Positions 36,423 through 48,400 of a stretch of 64,000 nucleotides of DNA are shown here, piece by piece; positions within the stretch are counted from its first letter, which is position 1; each line of letters starts with the position of its first letter. Location of the stretch: positions 21,142,758 through 21,206,757 of the forward strand of contig NC_085047.1 in the NCBI RefSeq assembly GCF_963662255.1, read 5' to 3'. Source of the DNA: Cinclus cinclus (taxonomy: Eukaryota; Chordata; Aves; Passeriformes; Cinclidae). The notes beneath the pieces were generated by a model that ran no database searches, was not told where the DNA came from, and saw only the letters and a program-made list of their open reading frames with translations. The position numbers and the translations under genes are program-made.

Positions 36423-39400
36423 TAATTTATTGCCACTGAAGAACTAAAACGAACACTTTTGTTTAATAGTTTGTTTTTTAAAGTTTCAAGACTTTAGGAT
36501 ACTATGTCTATTCAACTAATGATCAACCTTACTCAAACAGAGTATGGTGCAAAAAAGCACTTGCAGAGAGAAGAGCCTCCAAACGAAGGCAAACTGAGTG
36601 TCAGAGGAAAATTATCTCAGAATAGCAGGCATCTAGGAGTTCTGTGAGAAACATGAAAGGCTCCTATGAGCATTGTCTCTACCCTTCCTCTTCAGAAAAT
36701 GTTAGAGGAGGAAAATGGTACCCATACACTCTGGGTAAATGGGAAAGAAAACTTCACGCTACAGTGAAGGGCTGACAGGGTTGCTTGAAATACAGAGATG
36801 AAGGCAACTGAATACAAGAACAGAGACATAAAAGAAAAGAGAGGCACAGCCTTAGCAAAACAGCAGGGAGAAGGCATTCCTGATGTTTTCCAGCCTGCTG
36901 CTGCTGCCTCTCCTGAGTTATGGCTTCCCCCTCCTGGAAGCAGTTCCTTCTCTTCCTACCCTCCTCCAAGAGCTGCTTTTCTACATTCAGTTTCCAAAAT
37001 TCAGTTCTTTTCCTATGAAAGACCTAATACAAGTTCATAGGTCTTAAATCCTTCCATTCCCCTTTGCTCTTCTGTCTTTTAAGGAGTTTGACAGCTATGA
37101 CATACAGTGCAAGTAGGTGCCAAGAGAACACGAATAGAAAAAACAGCGCTCTTATGCTGCCAGTGCTAACAAAGACATCTTTAGGACAAGAGCTCTGCAG
37201 CCTAAGGAAAACATCAGCAAAGCAGAACACAACACACAAATGCACATCTCATGCAGACGTTGCAGAATATGGTACAGCATAAGAACACGAAGATCAGTAT
37301 CTACGTTTTTCAGAAACAACAGCAGACAGGAAAATATTCAAGCAATGTTAACCCACAAGCAGCTGAACCAGGAGAAGGTGGGAGGCCCTTCTGACCTGCA
37401 GTCCACACTTCTATCTATATTAAATTGCCTTCCCCAGTTACCAGCTCCATTTCTCTCAGCACAAACAAGTGTTAGTTACCTGCATCATCTGAGACATGGT
37501 TTCATTGCCATAGTAGTGCAAAGAACTATTTTTGTCGGTGAAGTCGTACTTGAAGCCTGCCAGGTGGACTTCATGGCATATGTGAAATGCCAGTGTAATG
37601 GCAATTAGCCCCGTTGTTGGATGCTTGGGTTTCTACAACAAAACACAAAGAGAACACATGCATAATACCTGGCAGCCTGATGGGAATAGTGAACTTAAGA
37701 ACAGAGACAAGGGAAATAAGGCAGCCTGGGTCTTCTACAGATGTTCGGTTTCACAGCTTGATCCCCTCCTGTCTCTAAAGGAGTAAAGTAATACCCCCAT
37801 AGGTTTTCCATGACTGAGGTGTCAGTCATGTCAGTGCCCCCTGGGATTCCTTGGTTTCTAGTGAGGGCTGAGTCCACACTGTAGCCCTTCCCTCCACAGA
37901 GGCATCAGAAAGGTCTCCCCCTTGCTCTAGTCAGCTACTTTCATAAAACTGAGCAGGCTTCACTACACTGGGAAGCAATTTACAACCTCCCCACCCCAAA
38001 TTTGATTAAATTATGAGATGTGTTCAGAAGTTTCTAAATGATGAACAGAACATTATATGCCCAAATTTTCACAGCAACAAACTAAAAAAGCGTGAAGGCT
38101 ACTGCTACACAAATTTTACTGAATTTGCATTTCTTCAAAGCAGGGAAATTCCAAAAGTATTTTGCTTTAGACCCTCCTCTGTTATCTCCATTAGAATAAA
38201 CAAAATTGTAATTAAAATTATTTCTCCAAACAGTAAGTTCAGAAGTAATTGCAAATTAGAATGACGAGCATCTCAAACATGGACAGGACTTAATTGTGCA
38301 AAACTGTGCAAAGTACCTAACCAAAAGGCAGCATTTCTCACAAAAGCAAAGAACTCCATGCAACCTATACGCCCTATCTTAAGTTCAGATATGTGACTTC
38401 TTTAGTCGTAGCAGAGGCTAATATGATCCGGGGAAAGAAATGAGGCAGTCTTTTTACAGAGAGATGAACTCATTCATTCAACCAAGATGAAGCTAAGGTG
38501 AAAAAGTGTCTCCAAAAATGGACAAAACTTCCAGGAACCAATACCCTTCTTAGCTAAACTAAGATTTTTCTCAGAGACTAAATGGGCTATTATATGCTCT
38601 CAGTAGCATCAGTAAAACCTCAAACTGAGTACAAAATTATGTTTTTTTTTTCCCAACTCTGACACAAGGCCCAGTTTGTCGCTGAAAAAGGAACAAACAA
38701 ACCAGTACTAGACAACTCTGTGCACTGAAGAGGCAGATGCAATCAATATGTTTCTTTTGATAACACATCCTATGACAACAAAAAATCCCCAGGAAGAAGT
38801 TACTATTCTCAGCTCTTTTAAGCTTAACTGAAGTCACAGAAATGAACTATCGCCTTTTGCATAAAAATTTCTGGTACCTTTATGCAACTCTCTGAGTATT
38901 CCAGAAATAGTATCTGCTTAAAAATGTGCACTATGTCCAGGGCTCCTGCCAGTTAGCAAAATAACTTTCTGCCCTGGGACCCAACATCATAAACTTAGTG
39001 GTGACTCTGTTGCAACATCCATACTAAACAGGACTCTAAAACTATGGCAGGAATGCTACATGTTAAGATTATTGCTATTTGGAAATATCAGGAATATCAT
39101 AGGTCGTAACTAGCTCTGTTTACCTTCAGCTATCATAAAATTCACCTCCAAAGAATATAATTTAAAAACAACTACTTTTAAAATGTACTATCATGCAATA
39201 TCCAAATATCCTTGGCCTGTAATTCAGTATTTTCAGCATAATAATGGGAATAGGCACAGCTCTGGAGTGACTCCACTACAATTTCTTGAGTTTTAGTGGT
39301 CCTGGGGCAACACATTCGATTTTATTCCTGGCTCTACCAATCATCAGAAATGCTTGCTGGCTATGCACTAATGTGCTTACTGGGAACTTGAGGCTGGTTT

Positions 39401-42400
39401 AATGGAAAAGGCAGAGAGAGCAGGGAAAGCAACAGTGGTCACTGGCATCTCCCGCAGGCAGAGGGGGCTGAAGCACAGGACAGCAAAGCCAGCACCAGCT
39501 CTCCCTAGGGATGAGCAATGGTACACAGGGCCCCAGTGTGAGACCCCTGGAGGGACCTGCAGTTTAACCAAGTTGTGCCAGGACCACTGCAGATGTGCAG
39601 GCTCCCAGCCATGGCCCACCTCCAAGATGGGAAGAAAAGGGAGGAAGATGCATGCTTGAGATTGATGACTGCTGCACAGGGATGAGGGACTGCAAAACCC
39701 CTGGCATGCAATAATAAGGATCTATGTGGAGACAGCACAAGGGCATGGCGACACTAACCCAGCCCTGTGCACAGGCATTAAAAGGCAGGAGAGGAGCAAA
39801 GAGCAACCAAGGGGCCTGTGCCTCTGTACCAGCTGACACCATGCAGATCTCTGACTCACTAACAGCACTGATTTTAACATCTACTTCCACTGAGCAGGGA
39901 GGCCCAGAAGAGTCAGGAAGGCTTTCTGGACCCATGGAGGCCATGCATGTTCTGTGGTCATTTAGGAGATAAGTCAGGCATCCAATTTCTATGCTGCTTT
40001 CTTGCCACCATTGGCTGACAAGCTGAAATGCAACAGAGGCCCAAGCATGCACATAGCCAAAATACCTATTCCAGTTTGAGAGTTAACAAGAAGAAGAAAA
40101 CTACTATTCAGCTCAGAAAACAGAAAGAAATTTCAGAAAGAGGTACAGAACCTACCCCCCCACCACCTCCTCAAATATTAGGAAGAGTAAACAAGAGAAA
40201 AAAATTGTGGCAGATACTCCACAGTTATAGCCTGTCACATTTCCACACACGTCAGTTGGGTGGTGTTGGTGAAGTGGGGATGTGACCCCACAGAACTGTC
40301 TCTGTGCAAAACAGCACATGGTTGATCCTGACTGCACAAGGGAGGTCCCCAGCTTGATGCTTCACCTTTCATAAAAACATTTTTCAGTCAAGAACTGAAA
40401 ATTAAAATTTATTTTTATGTCCAAATTGCTGGTTAGCTCATTACAATACCAGGCATCAAATATGTAAGCATGACCATGGTGTCAAACATTCATCATCAGC
40501 ACAGGGCTGGAATACCCTCTATGTTCCCTACTCCACCCCCAGCCCCAGGAGTGTGAAATTGCAGCAGTTAGAATTACCAGTTTGGGAGGGGGGGGGGGGG
40601 GGGGGGGGGGGTGGGGAAGAGGTGTTTGGTGTGGGGTTAATCTCAGTGTTGTGGGTTTTGGTGGAGGTTTCATTGTTTGGGGTTTTTTGTCTGTTTGTTG
40701 TTCTGTGTGCCTTGGGTTTTTTGGTTTTTTTTACAACACCCAACATTCAGTAGTTCAGGACTACTATTTCTAGAAGCACTTTGATCTGTCAAGCAGCATT
40801 ACCTGCCTGTCTTCCCCAGTTTTCTTAACAGAATTTTGTCTGTCCAGAAAGCAGCCTCATTTCATACCAATTACAGAACCCATAAAAACATACTGTTGAC
40901 ATACAAGGCTAGCCACTGTCTTTCTGGGTTCCATTTTCCCATCTTTTTTAAGCACCATCTAAATGGCGAACTACTTTAATTCCAACCTAAAAGGTTTTCT
41001 GTATTACAGTCTACTGTAATAAAGATATAATTGCCTCTAAATACACATTTGGTTGCACAAAACCAGAAGGGACAAAAGAAAAAAGCAAACCTCCTTCTTA
41101 GGAAACCTTGTTGGGAAATGAAGCCACTCATAAGCAGTTTTCCTGGTGATGCTGGGATCAAGGATCCTGATTTGACTTGATTTGTAGATCATATTCAGAG
41201 CTGGTTTCTTCCAAAAGCCCTTTGCACTCTGTGACAGGAAAGTGAACACACATTTTTAACAACTAAAAACAGTTTAATTTAGTTTTATAGCTCTAACCAG
41301 CGCAAACTTCAAGGGCATGAGGTTAAAGAATTAGAGTGCTGAATCTCCCCAAGTCAAAAAACACCTGCTCCTGCAACAGGATAACCCACTGCCACAGCAG
41401 TGGCCAGCTGGCTGGAAAACAGCTTTGCAGTAAGGTCTCTGATGGACAACATGTACCAACAATATGCCCCAGAGACAATAAATGCTCACTGTGTGCTGGC
41501 ACATAAGTAGAAGTACAGACAACAGGCAGACAGAAGTTGCTATTATTCCCAAGTACTTAGCACTGTGCCCTTCCTGCACGCCCACAAATGCTATGTTGGG
41601 GTCCACTCCAAGCAGAAGAGTGTCAAATGGCAGAAGGTCACTGCAACAGCCAAGGGGCCAGAGCTCACAGCAAACAAAAAGGGTCTGAGCAGGCTGGGTT
41701 TGTTCACTCCATCTTCCTATCTGGAAGGGGTTAACAAAGATGAGATCACACTCTTCTCAGAGGCACACAAGGAGAAATTCTGTCCTGCCCTGTGAGTGTG
41801 CTGAAGCACTAAAACAGAGTTCGGAGAAATATCATTGGAAACATCTCAGACAAAAGTACTCAAAATTTACTCGGTCCATGCCCTGAGAACCTGGTATGAC
41901 TTTGAACCTGGCCCTTAATGAAGAAGACTCGTGATGATTTTGGACATAAGACCCCCTGAGAGAGGTCACTTTTAACATTATTCTGCAATTCCTCCAAGTG
42001 CACACAGTAAAATACTCCAGGAAATGTCTGGAGCTTGCATGTTAAAATATCAAACACTAGGGAGAGGATAAAAACATGTTTCCCAGAGGTAAACTGCTTT
42101 GTGGTGAGGAACTGATCAAATATGTGCGTTAGGAAGACAACAAAGCATTTATGGAAGAGGGATAATAAATAAACTGACTAGGAGGAGATCCAGAGCTCCT
42201 CTCAGGTGGAAGGACTACAGTTAAAAGCAAAGGCACAATCACATAAGAGGTATGTGGCAAGGTGAGCCAAAGCACATGAGTAATTGCACCCACTATTTTC
42301 TGACCACCAAGTATCTCCCAAAGCCACTTCAAGTCCCGTGGCTTGAAGACGATGAGAACAATAGTGGTATTAGGGTCATAGTGGATGGGATCTGAGAAGA

Positions 42401-45400
42401 TAGATTCCGGGTAAGAAAGGCGGAAAGTCGTCCTCCTCCCAACATCCTCTTCGTACCCTATCACAGGGCCATTATTCATTCTGCAAAGGACAGAGGCACA
42501 GAGACATCAGTGACTGCCCCACCCACATTCCTACCTTGCAGTAGCAGCCACACATGTTATTAGTCAGCAGGACAGACACTTTGTCTGGGTAACAGGAAGG
42601 TTTAGCAGCCCAGCATTTATGTATCACATTACACAGCAAGAGGAGCAATTATCAGGTGCACTCACCCTCTAAACTCAGAGGGATCAAGCACACGTGGGAA
42701 CTTGGCCAAGGTGGTTTAGAATACAGTCACACAATTGCTTATCATGTGTCACTCGAGCAGAAAGCAAGCCTTCAGATTTGGTTCCAACACAGACATTAGG
42801 GAAGGGCAGAGAGAGTACCTCGCCTTGGAGAATTACCTATTGCTCCATGTACACAAAATGAAAAGGAGATACCATTTACCTTATTATGACATCATATGAG
42901 TCAATTTTCTCCCCTAATGTCTTATTTCGAAGTACTCCTCCATTACCGACCACAACACACCGTCGACAGGCAATGCTGTGAAACAAAGGGAAGTTTTAAT
43001 ATTCATTACTTCCCTGGCTTCGTATTATTAATGGTATTTCTACATATGAACTGTCTTATTTTCTAAGTGAGATCCTGTATCTTTTACAGCCCTTGGCCCC
43101 TACAAAGCAGATTCAATCCTGTACAATGTACTATGGTTGCCTTAAAAAATAAAATAAGAAAGGCATTATTTCAGGGACTAAGTCAGTAATTGGCTTCTCT
43201 CTTGTCAAACTGCTTTTACACATCTCCTTTTTCTAGCGGTCTGCTGTTTAAGAACATCTAACCATTTGCTGATATGGGTGCCATTTGATAAATTATCCTC
43301 CACAATCCTTCTAACTTGTCTGAGTCTTGAAAAGCTAATTCAGTATTAAGGTGCTTCTGCAATATTATACTACTTCACACCTCCAACACAAGCTAAAACA
43401 GCAGAATTTATGCTCACAATTCACCTTACAGGCCTATGAGCTGTACATGTGAAAAATCTTATCCCGATGACACATGACAGCTTTTCAAATTAATCTGGTG
43501 TGGATTTCTTTCCCTCTACTTAAAAGGTACTGTCTAAACACGTTTAAACAAGCGACATGTGTGCCATCATGATATAACAAGATGGGTTCCTTGATTAAAA
43601 GTTGCATTCTCGCATGACCAGATTCAAATTAAGACAGCATTACTAGGCATATAAAATACTATGTGCCAAAAATAAGATCTTATGCTACATCCAATCAAAA
43701 CAGTAATTTCAAATTTACAATACATTCAGAGACAAAAAACATGCAAATATCTTATTATAGAAATGCTAAACTTATGTAAATTATAAGGGTAAGATTTTCA
43801 AAGTTATCACAGGTTTTCTCAGAGCATATGTAGCTTTTTACTGTCTTATTTCACTGCTAGTAAAGTGCTGTTAAAAAAAAAAGGTGGGGAGGGGAGCTTC
43901 CTGTTTTTTTACTCAAGAAATTTTGCCTTTTTAGGGAAGGTTTAAATCTAACATGTAAGACTGTAAACTCCTTTCAGAATAAGCCCATCATTTTTTGTTA
44001 TTGTAAAAATGCCTCTTTGTTTAGAGCAAAAGCCATTCAATTTGGTTGCAGCAGGAACAATGAGAAAATAAAAACATTGGTATTTTCCTCAGACACAATC
44101 AGGCTCACAGTTTACCAAGGATGAGTCACCTCATAATAACATCCTACTCCCTTGATTCTTTCTTCAAGTCAGAAAAAGGCTCTATATGTGACTTCTTATT
44201 CTAGGTTCACCAAAACCATGTCCCAAAAAACACTAACTTGAGAATTCCAAGCATGGCACTTCATGCAGACTAATTAACTTCTTTCTCCTCAAATAGTCCA
44301 ACCTGTTTTTTTCAGCTGAGAGTTATTATTCAACATTAATGAAAACAGCTGGTTCAAGCCAAGACTGAGAAACATCTCAAGGTACAAAGCAGTTGCCTGA
44401 ATTTCCTACAGAATTAACATCATCTGCAGAGATGGCTGCCTTTAAATATATACACGTATATGCATACACATACACACATGTATACATGTATGTAGAAAAA
44501 ACAGTGCTCTAAATGCAGCTTTCAGGCCTGGGTGACATGAAAAAAGCTGGTATACCTTTCTCTACTATTTCCTGAACAGCTCAGTAGAAGGCAAGCATTC
44601 ATAAAAAGACTTCTAGCTAACACCATAACTCATGTGACCTGGTATCTTGAAAATCAGAGGGGTGAAAACCTGTTATACCATCCTGTCCACACTACACTCA
44701 ATTCCCTCTCTACTCCTTTTGCCCATTTATTTTCCATTTAATTTTTCTATCTACTTTGAAAGTATCTTAAGCAGGCTGATGAGCATATGCCTCTTACAAT
44801 TTACAGCAGGAGTAAGAAAGCAGAAGTTAGTTGCCCTTTTCCTGAATTACACCTTGCTGCTTACAGCTATACCTTAGAGATCAAAGTAAGGAAGGATGAA
44901 AAAAATGTCATCAGTAAGTGATGAAGGTGGAGTGAGGTAGAGGGGCAAAAAGCACAAGATTAGCATATGGTTGTATCATGTGTCCTAGCATTTACTTTGC
45001 TGAGGCACTGCTTTTTCTGCTCCCTCCTTTCCTTATTACATACTTTTCAACTTTTTGAAGAAGTGATTTAAGACATTTGTTCAGTAAGCTAATCTCTAGC
45101 AACTGAAATAATGCCTTCGACTCTGGTATACAAGTAAGAGGTCTTTGCTTTCTCCTCTCTGTAGTCATGATGCAGCAGGACATGCTCAGGGCAGGGAGGG
45201 TAAAATAAAATATGACTTCAGAGCTGAGCAACTGAGGTTTGCTCAGCTACAGAAGTTGTAAAATTCAAATTCAAGCTCTTTTTTCTTACTGATGAATGCA
45301 GACTGTATTTTGTTTATGACTAAGAGTAGATTAGTACTACTTAGACAGAAAACAGTGAAATTTGAAGCTTGATTAAGTTTCTGAATTACAGTGCCCTTCA

Positions 45401-48400
45401 TAAGATGTATAATCAAAGTTATCAGCTGCCACCAAATACCCAATAAATAATCTAACATTAGTATTTGAACTTTTGAAATGGGTAAAGTCAACAAGCAGAT
45501 CAAATACGCCTGAAGAAGTGTACACAAGTACAGTCAAACAAATTAAATCAACCAGCTTTTAATCTCTGTCAGCCTCAGGGAGTCAAGACGGGCTTGTCAA
45601 AGTCAAATAGGAAGTCTGGCAATGTCCTATTTCTAAACTGCTTCCTCACCTGACACTTCCCTCCCAGTATTCAAATGTCTTCAGTTATGATCCTAAGTCT
45701 TAAGTTCACAGTAGTACTTAGTCCACTAACAAGAATAAGCAGGAAGGGAAACTGTTTATATAAAAAAACAGAGCATAGTATCATAGAAAACTAACATATG
45801 ACAGAGATAAAATATGTAGCAAGGCTGAACTGCATTTAAAGGCTCTTAAGTTAAATAAACTGACCTGTACTCACAGCAGATCAGAGGACAGCACACCAAT
45901 TTTCAGCAGACTGTTACGCCCAGACACTTAACCAATCTCACTTCTTAAAATTTCCTTTTCATAATGTTTTCAAATTAAACAACCCCAAACACTCACCCTT
46001 CCTCCAAGTTAAAACACTGATAAGAGAAATTAGTTTAGATATCCGTAAACAACATCAGGTGTGCTACAAGTAAAATACAATAGATTGCAATGTCTGGACG
46101 TTCAGCTTCCCATCAGTAGCATAATACTGATGACAGTAAAAAATATTAAGACCTTGGCTGTAACAACAGCTGTAGGAAAGGTCTGAGTGACAAAGAGGAT
46201 TGCTTTCATGTGTCAAAGGTCTACTAAGAGTATAAATGGATCCCAATGCAAACACCATGGTAACTGATCTCCAGTGTCTGCACTCAAACCTTTTCCCTAT
46301 TCAGGTGGTGTACAAGAGCCTCAATCTCAAGGCCAGGCCTTGGCTTATGTATTTTGCTTATAGGGTGAAATGCTGAAAGAAACATTTTTCTTATCTATAG
46401 AAGAAAAATACTGCTAAATGGAACTGTAGCCTCTAAAGGTCAAAAAGTTTGCATCCTCCACATTCCACTAAAATAGTGTTTCAATGGAAAAAGAAAAAAG
46501 ATCTCAGACTCAGCTCCTTTAACACACAATCCCATAGTCACTTGAGGAATGGAAATTATTTCCTTTGAGGTTATTTGATAAAAGGAGGATGCAGAGGTCA
46601 CGTTTTGTTGACTCAGGACTGTGTAAATGCATTCATAAGAACTACTGAGCTCAGAGTCCTTGGAGTACTCTGCGAGAAACTGAAGTCACAATTGAACTGA
46701 AGTCAGTGACACTATTCATTTCCAGACTCTTTGGGAGAGCTATACCTTTACACAGCGAGAATTTAACCTAAGTTTGGAAACTGACACTGTTTGGAAAATA
46801 AAACCTTTGTAGCTCACCCTGTACAGATTTACCTAAGTTGTACACAAAATACAGCTATATAAGCACTATGGACTTCGTTCTTATCTAGCCTAATATTTGT
46901 CTGCCTTAAGAAACATTAATAGGAAAATTTGGTTTATATTCTGCCAAGAAGGCTGAATTGGACAACAGTATTACAGAGCTGCTTAGTAATTCTGTATTAC
47001 TGGAGAGCATTGTTAGGATTACTTCCTAAAGAGTTTCATTTTTAAAAGCCACCATATCTCAGTGAAGTACATGTACAGAAACTCTTCCAGACTACAGTGA
47101 ATCATGCCCTAGGACTGCTGTACACAAAACCTGATGGATCTAGAAAGAATATGTTGTGTGAAGTCATACTATGCTTGACTTGTTTATATTACTGCTTATT
47201 AAACAGTAATATCCCTTAATTTTGCTTCAGTACCACTAAGTATGCTACTTTTAATAAAATGAAGCATACTTCCCAGAATACTAACCATATCTACATCTCA
47301 GAGACTCTACATTCAAGGGATGAATACCAATTTCCTCACTTTTCATCTACAGGACAGGCATTTCCATTTAAAAGGTACAAGCATCTCTGCTTTACAGCAC
47401 AAACAATTATGTTCCTGAACTTATGGTTTCAGGGAACTTCTAACACAACATTTGGCATTCTCCTTCAAACTCTAGAAAAAAGAACAGCTCCTGTCAGACA
47501 ATTCTGTATAAATTTACCCCATTAACAAAATCCTGATAGAAAATACAGAGTTTTACTTTTTTCCTTCCTTAAGAGTAAACTTGAGCATCAGAGAAAGAAA
47601 GTAGTACAGTAGGGAAAAAAAGAAAAAAAAAACTGTATTAAAACAAATTCTTAAGTCTGAATGTATTCCCAAGTCTAATTGAACTGATCCTGATATCTGG
47701 CTTCAGTAGCAGCAATCTTGTATGATCTCTAATTAAAAAACAAAAACAAGTACAGCTAACCTGTTATTTGCATTCAACTCTATTAAGAAGTATGCATATT
47801 AACATCACCTCTGGCAGGTTGTCAGCCCATCTGCTGGACTGCAAACCTAAGGAGTCATCTGCATCATTCTGTGAACACAGGACTTTAGTCTATTTGCCAA
47901 CCCTACCTGCAAAAACTTCCCAAAAAAGCCAAGCAAAACCAAGACACACAAACACAAGGGCCCTTCAAAACAAAACCAAACTTCCTGGCAGATGCGGCTT
48001 CCAACAAGAGATTTAATCTAATTTAATCTAAGATTAATATTAATATCTAATCCATAGGAAGCAAGCTATCTAACTATCAACTATCAAGCTGTCAACTATC
48101 TTTCGTGCCACACCCTTGTTACTCCCAAAAGGACAGACTTTCCTGTCTTCATAGGTGTCCCTGATCCACAAGGAAAGGAAGTTGAGCCTATGTACGAACA
48201 AGGGTGCACACAGCAGCCAGCGCATGGAGAGGCACAGAGATATGTCCAAGATTTGTTCTGCATAGAAGCAGACGTTGGTTTGCACCTACTTATCTCAAAC
48301 ATCCTCCATAATACACTGAATTTGCAAGAGGAAGTCACATTCAGTGTAAGTATAAAAAGATACTACAGGAAGGTGGGAACTGCATTCAGCAGGTGAATTC

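Larger units (their letters stand above)
37633..41090 (-). other. ST3GAL6: ST3GAL6 intron 7
   Basis: This 3.5 kb intron has a GC-richer stretch at about 39,400-40,050, open in several frames but without recognisable protein, and a G- and GT-rich tract at about 40,584-40,733. No gene is supported. Confidence 0.85.

Noticed and set aside
36131..36436. 101-codon minus-strand open frame starting with Ile-Tyr repeats
   Set aside because: The N-terminal repeat is just the translation of the (TA)15 microsatellite, and the rest has no support.
42129..42293. C-terminal continuation of the ST3GAL6 exon 6 open frame
   Set aside because: Family similarity stops exactly at the donor after Ile206 and resumes in the exon at 41228. 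The rest is intron read-through.
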